DNA of 41,041 bases from Woeseiaceae bacterium (GCA_013043165.1 JABDOQ010000070.1:1-41041); one strand, 5' to 3'; numbered from the stretch's first letter, positions 5,810 through 14,751 are shown. Made by a program: numbers and translations. The notes: a model not told the origin generated them from the letters alone.

Positions 5810-8425
5810 ATGACTAAAGTAATCAGAATCGCTACCCGGGCCCTCGGTCAACGCTCGTTACGTGCGGCAACCGTAGCACTGCTGGCGAGCGTCGTGCTTG
5901 CGGCTTGTGGCGGCGGCGCACAGACGACTGACAATCCTTTGTCGCAGGGTCCAGGTAACAACAATGACGCGGTTTACACGGGTCCTGTAGCTGAAAATGC
6001 CGAAGTCCTCAAGTTTCAACAGGAGTTCTGGGCAAACGCGAAAACCACTGACCGTTGCGGTTCCTGCCATAACGAATCGGTCGGCCAGTTGCCGATGTTC
6101 GTTCGCAACGACGACGTCAACGAAGCCTATCGGGAGGCTGTTACCGTGACAAACATGGATCAGCCGTCGTTGTCACGCATAGTCGAGAAAGTCGGCTCAA
6201 TGACCGAACGCCACAACTGTTGGGTGGCTGACCCAGGTGTTTGTGGCACGATCATGACGACCTGGATCGAGAACTGGGTTGGCGCCGCAGAAGGCGGCGG
6301 CCGCCAGATTGTTCTGACTGCTCCGCCGGATCGCGATCCGAGCGACAGCAGGAACTTCCCGGACAGCCCGGCCCTGTTTCAGCAATTCGTCTACACGCCG
6401 ATCCTTGCGGAATACTGTGCCGGCTGCCACAGCTCGGAGTCCGCAACAGCGCAACAGCCGTACTTCGCAGAAATGGATGTAGCGACCGCGTACGAAGCGG
6501 CCAAGTCGAAAATCAGTCTCGACTCACCCGCCGATTCGCGCTTTGTCATCAAGGTGTCGCCGGGCTCACAGGGCGGTGAGGCACACAACTGTTGGGACAA
6601 TGACTGTCCGACGGCTTCTGTCGATATGCTGAACGCTATTACAGATTTCGCGGACGCGATCGAGCCGACGACGGTCAACTCGGACCTTGTCTACAGTAAA
6701 GCTGTACGACTCGTCGACGGCACGGTTGCCTCCGGCGGCAATCGCTACGAGAACGACCAGATTGCGCTGTGGGAATTCAAGACGGGCACGGGTTTGACGG
6801 CCTTCGATACCAGCGGCGTCGATCCGGCCATCGACCTGACGCTCGAAGGTGACGTCACCTGGTATGGCGGCTGGGGCATCACGATCGGGTCCAACGCCGC
6901 CGCCGGCCCCGGCAAGGCTCGGGGCTTTACGACAGCCAGCAGGAAACTCGCGAATGTTTTACGGGAATCGGGCGAATTCTCGATCGAGGCCTGGGTGGTC
7001 CCGGCGAACGTGACGCAGGAAATGGCGCGCATCGTTACCTACTCGGCCGGCCAGATGTCGCGTAACTTCACGCTGCAACAGACGCTCTATAACTATGATT
7101 TCCTGTTGCGAACCAACGCGCAGGACGCCGAGGGCGAACCATTAACGGACCTGAACGGTAATCCGCAGCTGTCCACACCGGATGCCGACGAGGTATTGCA
7201 GGCCACCCTGCAGCACGTCGTCGCGACGTACAGCCCGATAGACGGCAGGCGTATTTACGTCAACGGTCAACTCGTCAGCAATGCCGATCCGATCCCGGGC
7301 GGTACATTTGTCGACTGGGAGGACACGTTCGCACTGGTGCTCGGCAACGAGGCATCGGGTGACGGATTATGGGAAGGCACGTTCCGCCTTGCGGCCGTTC
7401 ACCGTCGCGCACTCAGCGAAGAACAGATCAACCAGAACTTCGACGCGGGTGTCGGCGAACGTTTCTACCTGCTGTTCGATATCTCGGAACGTATCAACAC
7501 GACCGAGCGAACGGCTTACGTCCTGTTCGAAGCGCAACAGTTCGACTCCTACGCCTACCTTTTCGACAAGCCGCACTTCACGACGATCGACGGCTCCGCG
7601 CCGTCCGGCATCGCCATGGAGGGTATGCGCGTCGCCATGAACGGCCAGGAGGCGCCGGTTGGACAGAGCTACGCCAACCTCGTCGAGTCGCTCGACCTTT
7701 CGGATCCGACGACGCTGGACGAGCTCGGCCAGCCGCTTTCCGTGCTCGGCGCAGTGCTACCGCTCGAGAAGGGACCACAGGACGATGAGTTCTTCCTCAC
7801 GTTCGACAACCTCGATGGCGTGGTCTTCGATCGGGACCAGGACCCGATGCTTGTTTTGACCGACTACATCGCAACGGATGACGCGCGCAAGTCGGACATC
7901 GGCGTCAAGACTTTCGACGAAATTGATGCGACCTATGCCGCGATCACGGGAATCAACCGCACGACCTACCAGCGTGGCGGAAACTTCCTCGTGGATGAAA
8001 CCTTCCAGGAGCTGCGGCAGTCGCTGCCAGCGGTCGAGAACATCGAAGCCGTTTTGTCGTCGCACCAGGTTGCCATTGCGCAGCTCGCTATCCAGTACTG
8101 CGACGCGGCCGTCGAGGACGCATCGATTTGGCCCGGATTCAACTTCGATGCAGCACCTGGCCAGGCTTTCAGCGTTGCCAATCGCGACGGCTTCGTTGAG
8201 CCCTTGATTCTCCGCGCAGTCGGACACTCGTCGACGAGCCCTCAGCTCGACTCGCAGCCCGGCTACGCGATCGTTCACGATGAGATCGCGGCATTTATCT
8301 CGGGCGGTGGCGATCGTCCGGACAACCTCATCGATCGCTTGCTGGGCGGTACCAGTGACACGCGCGCAATCGGCAAGGGTGTTTGCGCATCGGTACTCGG
8401 CAGTGCAGCCACACTGGTTCAGTAA
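5810..8425 (+). CDS. di-haem lipoprotein with LamG-like domain
   Basis: A lipoprotein of about 871 residues: an N-terminal basic stretch, hydrophobic core and lipobox VLAAC followed by GGG. Two c-type haem motifs come early, CGSCH near residue 85 and CAGCH near 205. A concanavalin/LamG-like jelly-roll region follows at about 330-540, with FSIEAWVVPANVT, an internal VVATYSPIDGRRIYVNG and LAAVHRRALSEEQINQNF, all typical of LamG_3 domains. The C-terminal third is unrecognised. LamG domains usually bind glycans or other surface ligands, so the protein may couple ligand binding to electron transfer outside the inner membrane. AAGGGG lies eight bases before ATG 5810; ATG 5804 in the same frame is an alternative. 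The combination of cytochrome and LamG modules beside a DUF1501-like gene recalls planctomycete gene pairs. Confidence 0.75.
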   Translation: MTKVIRIATRALGQRSLRAATVALLASVVLAACGGGAQTTDNPLSQGPGNNNDAVYTGPVAENAEVLKFQQEFWANAKTTDRCGSCHNESVGQLPMFVRNDDVNEAYREAVTVTNMDQPSLSRIVEKVGSMTERHNCWVADPGVCGTIMTTWIENWVGAAEGGGRQIVLTAPPDRDPSDSRNFPDSPALFQQFVYTPILAEYCAGCHSSESATAQQPYFAEMDVATAYEAAKSKISLDSPADSRFVIKVSPGSQGGEAHNCWDNDCPTASVDMLNAITDFADAIEPTTVNSDLVYSKAVRLVDGTVASGGNRYENDQIALWEFKTGTGLTAFDTSGVDPAIDLTLEGDVTWYGGWGITIGSNAAAGPGKARGFTTASRKLANVLRESGEFSIEAWVVPANVTQEMARIVTYSAGQMSRNFTLQQTLYNYDFLLRTNAQDAEGEPLTDLNGNPQLSTPDADEVLQATLQHVVATYSPIDGRRIYVNGQLVSNADPIPGGTFVDWEDTFALVLGNEASGDGLWEGTFRLAAVHRRALSEEQINQNFDAGVGERFYLLFDISERINTTERTAYVLFEAQQFDSYAYLFDKPHFTTIDGSAPSGIAMEGMRVAMNGQEAPVGQSYANLVESLDLSDPTTLDELGQPLSVLGAVLPLEKGPQDDEFFLTFDNLDGVVFDRDQDPMLVLTDYIATDDARKSDIGVKTFDEIDATYAAITGINRTTYQRGGNFLVDETFQELRQSLPAVENIEAVLSSHQVAIAQLAIQYCDAAVEDASIWPGFNFDAAPGQAFSVANRDGFVEPLILRAVGHSSTSPQLDSQPGYAIVHDEIAAFISGGGDRPDNLIDRLLGGTSDTRAIGKGVCASVLGSAATLVQ

Positions 8426-8453
8426 AGACAGGACAACAAAGGAAGTAATTGAG

Positions 8454-10070
8454 ATGACCAAGAAACGAGACAAAGGCAACTGGGATTTGCCGCTGCTTCA
8501 CGCCGATCATCCGCGTCCTGTCACGCGACGCCAGTTCTTGTCGCAGGGTTTTATGACAGGTGCGGCCTATACAGTGGGCGGAATCGCCCCGCTGCTGAAT
8601 CCGCGCAATTCCTTCGCCACCCTGTCGCCGGATCTCGACGCCCTGCGAGACCCTGCCGAATGCAACATCACCGATGGCGCAGGGAAGATCCCGTTTATAT
8701 GCTTCGACCTCGCGGGCGGCGTGAATATTGCCGGCTCGAACGTCCTGGTCGGCGGACAAGGCGGCCAGAGCGATTTCCTGAGCACACAGGGTTACGAAAA
8801 GATGGGCCTGCCGGGCGACATGGTTCCGGGACTCACTGACGCCAACGGCAATGCGTTCGCGAACTTTGACCTGGGGCTGGGATTCCACTTCGACAGCGCG
8901 TTTCGCCGCGGTATCCTGTCGAGGGTCAGCGCGACGACGGCCGAAAACATTAGTGGTGCGGTAATTCCGGCACGCTCGGATAACGACACGGGCAACAACC
9001 CGCACAACCCGATGTACGGCATTGCTCTCGCCGGCGCCAAGGGTTCGATCCTGACGCTCTCTGGCTCGGAGAATACCGATTCGGGCGGCAACTCAATGCT
9101 GCCGCAGGCGCTGTACGATCCCGAACTGCGCCCGACCAAGGTTGACCGCCCGAGTGACGTCGTCAACCTTGTCGACACAGGCGATCTCGTCGGCATCCTG
9201 TCGAAAGACGACGCGACCATGGTCATGGAGTCGATTTACCGCCTTTCGGACAGCAAGGTTGCCGAGGTCGAGAACCTGGTGAACCGGGACATCGACATCG
9301 ACAAGGCTGTGCGCTGTGGCTACCTCAAGGCGGCGCATATCGCCGACCGCTTCGGTGGCACGCCGATCGACCCGGGCGCCGATGACATGATCGTGGATGA
9401 TGCCGCCGGTATCTTCACCTCGGCCGAGTTCTTCGCCGGCGACCGCGACGGACGTGAATTCCAGAAGACGGCCTCGATCATGAAGCTCGTCATGAATGGC
9501 TTCGCCGGTGCCGGCTGCGTCGAGATGGGCGGCTACGACTATCACGGCGGCGCACGTGCCGAGGGAGAGGTCAAAGACTTCCGTGCCGGCCAGTGCATGG
9601 GCGCCTGCCTCGAGTACGCGGCACTTCTCGACAAGCCCGTCATGCTGTACGTCTTCAGCGATGGCTCGCTCTCTTCGAACGGCGCCATCGACAATTCGGC
9701 GGAAGGCCGCGGCAAGGGTGAATGGACCAGTGACAATTCCTCGACTGCGGGTTCATTCTTCCTGGTCTACAACCCGCCCCGACTCGGCGGAAGGCCGGTG
9801 CTGCGCGGCGGCTCGCTGGAGGAACAGATGCGGCACCAGCAAATCGGCTATATGGACGCAGGCGGCTCGGTACAGCGGGCTGCGACTCCGATGGCCAATA
9901 ACGTCAACCTGCTGGTCAACTCCGTGATTTTGAACTACATGGCGTTGCACGGTGAAGAAGGAAACTTCGACGGCCTTTATCAGAGCCTTGGCATCAGCCA
10001 CGGCCTGGGCGGAAATATCGACCAGTACATCGCGTTCCAGAATATCGTTTCGGGAACAGTGCCTGCCTAG
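8454..10070 (+). CDS. Tat-exported DUF1501-like protein
   Basis: A 538-residue protein whose N-terminus has a twin-arginine motif, TRRQFLSQG at residues 24-32, followed by a moderately hydrophobic stretch, so it is probably folded in the cytoplasm and exported by Tat. The body has FDLAGGVNIAGSNVLVGGQGGQ, a GGYDYHGG segment and a late VFSDGSLSSNG segment, which resemble the DUF1501 group of the alkaline phosphatase/sulfatase-like superfamily. That assignment is by resemblance only, and a catalytic metal site was not traced. GGAAG precedes the ATG by a good distance. It is last of the operon with the two cytochrome-type genes; a strong terminator follows 22 bases after the stop. Confidence 0.7.
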   Translation: MTKKRDKGNWDLPLLHADHPRPVTRRQFLSQGFMTGAAYTVGGIAPLLNPRNSFATLSPDLDALRDPAECNITDGAGKIPFICFDLAGGVNIAGSNVLVGGQGGQSDFLSTQGYEKMGLPGDMVPGLTDANGNAFANFDLGLGFHFDSAFRRGILSRVSATTAENISGAVIPARSDNDTGNNPHNPMYGIALAGAKGSILTLSGSENTDSGGNSMLPQALYDPELRPTKVDRPSDVVNLVDTGDLVGILSKDDATMVMESIYRLSDSKVAEVENLVNRDIDIDKAVRCGYLKAAHIADRFGGTPIDPGADDMIVDDAAGIFTSAEFFAGDRDGREFQKTASIMKLVMNGFAGAGCVEMGGYDYHGGARAEGEVKDFRAGQCMGACLEYAALLDKPVMLYVFSDGSLSSNGAIDNSAEGRGKGEWTSDNSSTAGSFFLVYNPPRLGGRPVLRGGSLEEQMRHQQIGYMDAGGSVQRAATPMANNVNLLVNSVILNYMALHGEEGNFDGLYQSLGISHGLGGNIDQYIAFQNIVSGTVPA

Positions 10071-10091
10071 CAAGGAATAACGAGCAAAAAC

Positions 10092-10129
10092 ACGGCCAGC
10101 CGCTTCTCTTTCGGCTGGCCGTTTTTTTT
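10092..10129 (+). terminator. intrinsic terminator of the cytochrome operon
   Basis: ACGGCCAGCCG at 10092-10102 pairs perfectly with CGGCTGGCCGT at 10112-10122, a 9-base loop separates them, and a run of eight Ts follows. It closes the three-gene operon just before the methyltransferase gene. Confidence 0.9.
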
Positions 10130-10147
10130 CGTGCATAATTCCGACCC

Positions 10148-11515
10148 ATGACCGAACTTTCCGCCCTTCTCGCCTGCCCGCGTTGCGATAAAACACCGCT
10201 GCAGCAAAAAGACAGCGAACTGCACTGCAAGGCCTGCAAAGTCGATTTTCCGTCCCTCGACGGTATTCCCTGGATGTTTGCCGAGCCACAGGCGACATGG
10301 GGCGAGTGGCGTGCGCGCCTGCAGCTTGCATTGCAACAACTCGGCCATGAAATCGCCGGCCTCGAGAAAGAACTCAAGAACAAGGAGCTGCAATCGCTGA
10401 CGCGGCGCCGCGTAGAACGTTACAAAAAAGCCGTCGAATACCACCACCGTGCCCTCGGTAAGCTGCTGCGACCGCTCGATATGCAGGCGCTGCACGGTAA
10501 CTACGAAAGTTACCTCGCGCTCAGGACGAGGCTGCCGATTGACCAGGGGCTGAACACCTACTATGCCAACATACATCGCGACTGGGCGTGGGGCGGCGAA
10601 GAAAACAGCGCGTCGTTGAAGCAGATTCAGTCTGTCCTCCATGATCATGCCGAACTCGGCAAAGTACTGGTGCTTGGCGCCGGCGCCGGCCGGCTTGCGT
10701 ACGACATTCACACGAACCTGGACTGCGCAACCACGGTCGCGATGGATTTCAACCCGCTGCTCATGCTCGTCGCGCAGGCTGTTACACGCGGCGACAAATT
10801 GAAGCTGTATGAATTTCCGATCGCACCGCTGACGCTCGAAGATGACGCCGTGTTACGAACACTTGGAGCGCCGGACGTAGTCGACGATCGATTCCACCTG
10901 GTTCTGGGCGACGCACTGCGCGCACCGTTCCCGGACCGGTCTTTCGACACCGTTGTAACGCCCTGGCTGATCGACATTATCAGCGAGGATCTGTCAGTGC
11001 TTGCAGCACGTATCAACAACCTTCTCGCCGACAACGGCCGCTGGGTGAATTTCGGCTCTCTCGCTTTTGCCAGCCCCGAGCGTGCACGCCGATACAGCCC
11101 GGAAGAAACCAAAGCGATCGTCGCCGAGAACGGCTTCTCCGATCCTTACGTCTCGCAAAAAAAGATTCCTTATATGTGTTCGCCTGCCAGCCGCCACGGC
11201 AGACAGGAAAAGGTGTTTTCATTTTCCGCTTACAAGGAGCGTGACGTAAAAAACCCGGAACGCCACAAAGCCCTGCCTGACTGGATCGTGACGGGCAAGG
11301 AGCCGGTGCCACTGTCACCTTCTTTCAGAACCCAGGCCATGACCACCCAGGTCTACTCGTTCATCATGTCTCTGATCGACGGTAAGCGGTCAATCCGGGA
11401 CATGGCTGTAATCCTCGAGAAGCAAAAGCTCATGAGCAAAGAGGAAGCCGAGCCTGCAATCCGCTCATTCCTGACCAAGATGCACGACGATTCACACAAG
11501 CAATCGGGCTTTTAA
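10148..11515 (+). CDS. SAM-dependent methyltransferase with Trm112-like zinc ribbon
   Basis: A cytoplasmic protein of 455 residues with three visible modules. Residues 1-45 form a Trm112-like zinc ribbon (CPRCDKTPL, CKACKVDF). The middle has a class I methyltransferase motif, VLVLGAGAGRLAYDI, followed by the acidic VAMDFNPLLML and the post-motif PDRSFDTVVTPWLIDII. This resembles the N2227/carnosine N-methyltransferase group more than small-molecule methyltransferases. The last 60 residues (SLIDGKRSIRDMAVILEKQKLMSKEEAE) look like a PqqD-type winged helix that often binds a peptide substrate. The product is therefore probably a methylated peptide or small amine; the substrate is unknown. It begins 18 bases after the upstream terminator and overlaps the convergent esterase gene by four bases. 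Confidence 0.75.
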   Translation: MTELSALLACPRCDKTPLQQKDSELHCKACKVDFPSLDGIPWMFAEPQATWGEWRARLQLALQQLGHEIAGLEKELKNKELQSLTRRRVERYKKAVEYHHRALGKLLRPLDMQALHGNYESYLALRTRLPIDQGLNTYYANIHRDWAWGGEENSASLKQIQSVLHDHAELGKVLVLGAGAGRLAYDIHTNLDCATTVAMDFNPLLMLVAQAVTRGDKLKLYEFPIAPLTLEDDAVLRTLGAPDVVDDRFHLVLGDALRAPFPDRSFDTVVTPWLIDIISEDLSVLAARINNLLADNGRWVNFGSLAFASPERARRYSPEETKAIVAENGFSDPYVSQKKIPYMCSPASRHGRQEKVFSFSAYKERDVKNPERHKALPDWIVTGKEPVPLSPSFRTQAMTTQVYSFIMSLIDGKRSIRDMAVILEKQKLMSKEEAEPAIRSFLTKMHDDSHKQSGF

Positions 11516-12435
11516 GGCTTGACAGCTTTCATCCGCTCGCGCAGAAAGGCCCCGATTTTCCTGATTGCCCTGCGGCTCTCCGGCATCTTGCCGATGAACA
11601 GCTGGAACACGTGCCACATCTCCGGCCAGATCTCTATCTCCACATCCAGGCCCGCCCGCTTCATCTTGTCCGCGAAGCGCGTCGAGTCACTCAGCAATAT
11701 TTCATCGTCACCGACCTGGATGAACGTGGGCGGCAAGCCGGCGACGTTGGCATAGACCGGCGATACAAGCGGGTGCCGCAAGTCGACCCCCGGCTCGCAA
11801 TAGTTGTTGGCAACCAGGACCACTTCGCTCGGGTCGAACCAGGGGTCCTGCCCGGCGCGCGTTTTGACGGATTCGCCGCTCGCCGTAACGTCGAGGAACG
11901 GTGACAGCAGCACCACTGCGGCGGGCAGCGGTACTCCGGCATGCCGCAGTGACAGCAGCGTAGCGACCGCCAAGCCGCCGCCCGCGGAATCACCGGCGAT
12001 GGCGATGTTGCCGGGAGCATAGCCGTCCTGCAGCAACGACAGGTACACGGCGGCGGCGTCCTCGATAGCAGCAGGAAAGCGGTGTTCGGGCGCCAGGCGA
12101 TACTCGGGCACCAGTGCGTTGAGGCCGGCTGCGCGTGCGATATGACTGACCAGCTGCCGATGCGTGCGGCAGCTGCCAACAAGGTACGCGCCGCCATGCA
12201 GATAGAGAAGGACTTTCGATGCCGGCGCGGCTTTCGGCCTCAGCCACTCGGCATAAAGGCCGATCACCGTGGTTGGCTCGACGGCAACACCGAACGCGCG
12301 CTTCAGGTATCGGCTGATTTTATCCAGCTGCCCTCGCACATGCATTATCTTTGCGAGGTCCACGTTCGAGGTATCGATGCCCTTGACGAACCTGGAGGTA
12401 ATCCCACGGACCATTTTTGCTCGCGTACTACTCAT
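11512..12435 (-). CDS. HSL-family alpha/beta-hydrolase (esterase)
   Basis: A 307-residue cytoplasmic carboxylesterase of the hormone-sensitive-lipase family. HGGAY at residues 80-84 is the oxyanion-hole motif, GDSAG at 148-152 holds the nucleophile Ser150, DDEILL marks the acid region and EMWHVFQ the catalytic His. Enzymes of this family cleave short acyl esters; the physiological substrate cannot be read from the sequence. No signal peptide is visible. The ATG at 12435 diverges from the haloalkane dehalogenase-like gene with 66 bases between them, so both may share a regulatory region. Its stop overlaps that of the methyltransferase gene. Confidence 0.88.
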   Translation of the reverse strand: MSSTRAKMVRGITSRFVKGIDTSNVDLAKIMHVRGQLDKISRYLKRAFGVAVEPTTVIGLYAEWLRPKAAPASKVLLYLHGGAYLVGSCRTHRQLVSHIARAAGLNALVPEYRLAPEHRFPAAIEDAAAVYLSLLQDGYAPGNIAIAGDSAGGGLAVATLLSLRHAGVPLPAAVVLLSPFLDVTASGESVKTRAGQDPWFDPSEVVLVANNYCEPGVDLRHPLVSPVYANVAGLPPTFIQVGDDEILLSDSTRFADKMKRAGLDVEIEIWPEMWHVFQLFIGKMPESRRAIRKIGAFLRERMKAVKP

Positions 12436-12501
12436 TAAACATCGATCTATGCCGGAAAGAAGCCGCTATCATAGGCTGAATCCAGGCGCGGGAATACAAC
12501 A

Positions 12502-13395
12502 ATGAAAACGCTACGCACACCGGACTCTCGTTTCGAGAATCTGCCGGACTACGATTTTCAGCCTCACTACCTGGACGTTAACGGAATGCGCATGCACTAC
12601 GTCGACGAGGGACCTGCAGAGGGCGATGTTGTCCTTCTGCTGCACGGCGAGCCGAGCTGGTCCTATCTTTACCGCTATATGATTCCGCCGCTCCGCGATG
12701 CGGGCCTGCGCGTCATCGCGCCGGACCTGATCGGCTTCGGCTGGTCGGACAAACCAACGCGGAAAAGCGACTATAGCTACGCCGGCCATGTCGCCTGGAT
12801 GAAGCAATTCATCGCTGCGCTGGACCTGAACGACATCACGCTCTTTTGCCAGGACTGGGGCTCGCTCATCGGCCTTCGCGTGGCGGCCGAAAACGAACAG
12901 CGATTCGCACGTATCGCGCTTGGCAACGGCGGCATGCCCACGGGCGATCAGGAAATGCCGAGAGCCTTCAAGATATGGCGTGCCTTCGCTCGCTTCAGCC
13001 CGTGGTTTCCGATCGGCAGGATTATTCAGAGCGGGACCATCACGGAACTGTCGGACGACGTTATTGCCGCGTACGACGCGCCCTTCCCGTCTTCCAAATA
13101 CAAAGCCGGGGCTCGAGCGTTTCCGATGCTCGTGCCGAGCACACCGGACGATCCTGCCAGCGAGGCCAATCGCACCGCGTGGAGAGTTTTCGGCGAGTGG
13201 CAAAAGCCGTTTCTGACGACGTTCAGCAATCGGGATCCGATTACGCGCGGCGGCGAAACGCGATGGCAGGAAACCGTGCCCGGTGCAAAGAACCGCAAGC
13301 ACGTGAAGATCAGGAATGCAGGCCATTTCCTGCAGGAAGACAAAGGACCTGAACTCGCTGAAATCCTTATTAAATTCGTCAAAGACGAGCTGTAG
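12502..13395 (+). CDS. dhmA: haloalkane dehalogenase-like alpha/beta-hydrolase
   Basis: A 297-residue cytoplasmic enzyme with the hallmarks of haloalkane dehalogenase subfamily I: an N-terminal RTPDSRFENLPDY signature, HGEPSW at 48-53 for the oxyanion hole, QDWGS at 117-121 giving the nucleophile Asp118 and the halide-binding Trp119, an acid at about Asp245 (NRDPITRG) and the base His275 (NAGHFLQED). This set predicts hydrolytic removal of halide from alkyl halides. Relatives annotated this way sometimes have weak activity or other substrates, so the gene symbol is by family. It is a single gene, divergent from the esterase and followed by a REP-like palindrome and a hairpin that separate it from the convergent ferredoxin gene. 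Confidence 0.85.
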   Translation: MKTLRTPDSRFENLPDYDFQPHYLDVNGMRMHYVDEGPAEGDVVLLLHGEPSWSYLYRYMIPPLRDAGLRVIAPDLIGFGWSDKPTRKSDYSYAGHVAWMKQFIAALDLNDITLFCQDWGSLIGLRVAAENEQRFARIALGNGGMPTGDQEMPRAFKIWRAFARFSPWFPIGRIIQSGTITELSDDVIAAYDAPFPSSKYKAGARAFPMLVPSTPDDPASEANRTAWRVFGEWQKPFLTTFSNRDPITRGGETRWQETVPGAKNRKHVKIRNAGHFLQEDKGPELAEILIKFVKDEL

Positions 13396-13416
13396 GAGCG
13401 CGCCCCGGCGCGCGAA
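13392..13416 (+). repeat. REP-like palindromic element
   Basis: Directly at the stop of the dehalogenase gene the sequence reads GTAGGAGCG, then the dyad GCGCGCC-CC-GGCGCGC (13398-13413), then GAAGC. A GTAG tetranucleotide followed by GGAGCG, a GC-rich palindrome and CGCGAA is the layout of REP elements in Pseudomonas and Xanthomonas. Only one copy lies in this window, so its repetitive nature is inferred from resemblance. Confidence 0.45.
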
Positions 13417-13424
13417 GCGTTAGC

Positions 13425-13448
13425 GGCGGCCGTTCAGGCCGCCTCTTT
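13425..13448. terminator. hairpin between convergent genes
   Basis: GGCGGCC (13425-13431) and GGCCGCC (13437-13443) form a perfect 7-bp stem with a GTTCA loop followed by TCTTT. It lies between the convergent dehalogenase and ferredoxin genes, where a terminator is expected. The T-tract is weak, and it may instead be part of the adjacent REP-like element. Confidence 0.4.
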
Positions 13449-13500
13449 CAGTGTCGCGCGCCGGCATTGTCCCCGAATGAGGCCGCGCGGTACTAAGGAT

Positions 13501-13824
13501 TCATTTCTCGAGGTACTGCAGTTTGTCCTTCACCTCACGCCACTCGTCGGCATCCTCGGGCGGATCCTTCATTTCGGTAATAACGGGCCAGTCCTGGGAC
13601 AGCTCGGCATTCAGTTTCAGGAAATGTTCCTGGCCTGCCGGAAGCTCGTCCTCCGAGTAAATTGCTTCGACCGGACACTCGGGCTCGCACAGCGTGCAGT
13701 CTATACACTCGTCGGGATCGATCACTAGAAAATTGGGCCCCTCGTGGAAGCAATCCACGGGGCAAACCTCGACGCAGTCGGTGAGTTTGCACTTTATGCA
13801 GGATTCGGTGACAACGAATGTCAT
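13501..13824 (-). CDS. fdxA: FdxA-type 7Fe ferredoxin
   Basis: A 107-residue soluble electron carrier. The N-terminus [26 protein letters not shown] has the spacing of the 3Fe-4S plus 4Fe-4S ferredoxins of the Azotobacter FdI type, and [16 protein letters not shown] supplies the second cluster motif. The long C-terminal tail without cysteines ([14 protein letters not shown] onward) is usual for this family. ATG 13824 is the first methionine before the conserved start; the frame extends 19 codons further upstream without a plausible site. It is convergent with the dehalogenase gene. The MBL-fold gene lies 103 bases downstream of the ferredoxin start, in the same orientation. The electron partner is not evident here. 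Confidence 0.95.
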   Translation of the reverse strand: MTFVVTESCIKCKLTDCVEVCPVDCFHEGPNFLVIDPDECIDCTLCEPECPVEAIYSEDELPAGQEHFLKLNAELSQDWPVITEMKDPPEDADEWREVKDKLQYLEK

Positions 13825-13926
13825 GCTGGCTACCTCGGTGTCCGGACCGCGTAAACTATGCGAAGTCAGGCCGCTAATCAAGCCAGCAGTCGGGCTTAAT
13901 CCCCCGAACAGCGCGATCGTCGCCGC

Positions 13927-14751
13927 CTATTCGGCTGCCACCTGCAGCCAGCGTTCGTTGACGCACGTCGCGACCCCGTCGTCCTCGAGTTTCAACAGAT
14001 GCGCCAGCAATGAGCGCTCCGCCAAAGCATAGAGTTTCATATCGACATCCCTGTAAACGTGCGGCACGAGATCTCGCGTCGTGAGGTTCGGACTTTTGGC
14101 CAGGGCAGCGCGAACTTTGCGCTCTCTTTCGAGGCGATGGTCGATCAACCAGTCGATAGCTCTGTCGGGATCACGAATGATCTCGCCATGGCCCGGGGCC
14201 AGCGCATCGCACTGCAGCTGCCTGGCGCGCTGCAGCGACTGCAGGTAGTGCTTCATGTTGCCATCGGGCGGATTGATGACGACGGTTGAACCATCAATGA
14301 TGTGGTCGCCCGTGAACAGCCAGTTCAATCCAACATGCCGGTAACACAAATGGTTCGACGCATGCCCCGGCGTATGCACGGCCTCGATGACGAACTCGGC
14401 GCTCGCAAGCTCATCGCCGTCTTCGAGTTCCCGAACCGCTTTAAACGTCGCGTCCTGGTATTCGGTCTCGGGCGCCGACATACCCAGCAACTGAGCGCCC
14501 GTCATTGCGGCAAGCTTTGCCGCTGCAGGTGAATGGTCCGGATGCGTATGCGTCACGAGTATCCAGCGAATCTCCGCCCCTGCGAATTTCTGAATCCTCT
14601 CGATATGACTTTCAATAGCGGGGCCCGGGTCGAGCACGGCAACTTGCTCGGTGCCGAACAGATACGTGTTGGTTCCGGGCCCTGTCATCATCGAGGGGTT
14701 CGGCGCGACCAGCCGTCGTACGCCGGGCTCCAACTCGCTAAACTCCGGCAT
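13927..14751 (-). CDS. MBL-fold hydrolase (LACTB2-like)
   Basis: A cytoplasmic metallo-beta-lactamase-fold protein of 274 residues. THTHPDHS is the metal-binding HxHxDH motif, HTPGHASNHLCY supplies the next His, FTGDHII the bridging Asp and APGHGE the last His. The C-terminal helical region resembles LACTB2, a group with nuclease or thioesterase-like relatives. The chosen ATG 14751 lies 17 bases after the Nudix stop; a GTG at 14772 that overlaps the Nudix stop (GTGA) is an equally possible, coupled start. The order SRPBCC, Nudix, MBL with overlaps indicates one operon, and Nudix plus LACTB2-like pairs are common in proteobacteria. Confidence 0.85.
   Translation of the reverse strand: MPEFSELEPGVRRLVAPNPSMMTGPGTNTYLFGTEQVAVLDPGPAIESHIERIQKFAGAEIRWILVTHTHPDHSPAAAKLAAMTGAQLLGMSAPETEYQDATFKAVRELEDGDELASAEFVIEAVHTPGHASNHLCYRHVGLNWLFTGDHIIDGSTVVINPPDGNMKHYLQSLQRARQLQCDALAPGHGEIIRDPDRAIDWLIDHRLERERKVRAALAKSPNLTTRDLVPHVYRDVDMKLYALAERSLLAHLLKLEDDGVATCVNERWLQVAAE

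Noticed and set aside
5126..5851. A 241-codon minus-strand frame opposite the first cytochrome gene
   Set aside because: It is an antisense shadow of a gene with a clear signal peptide and haem motif.
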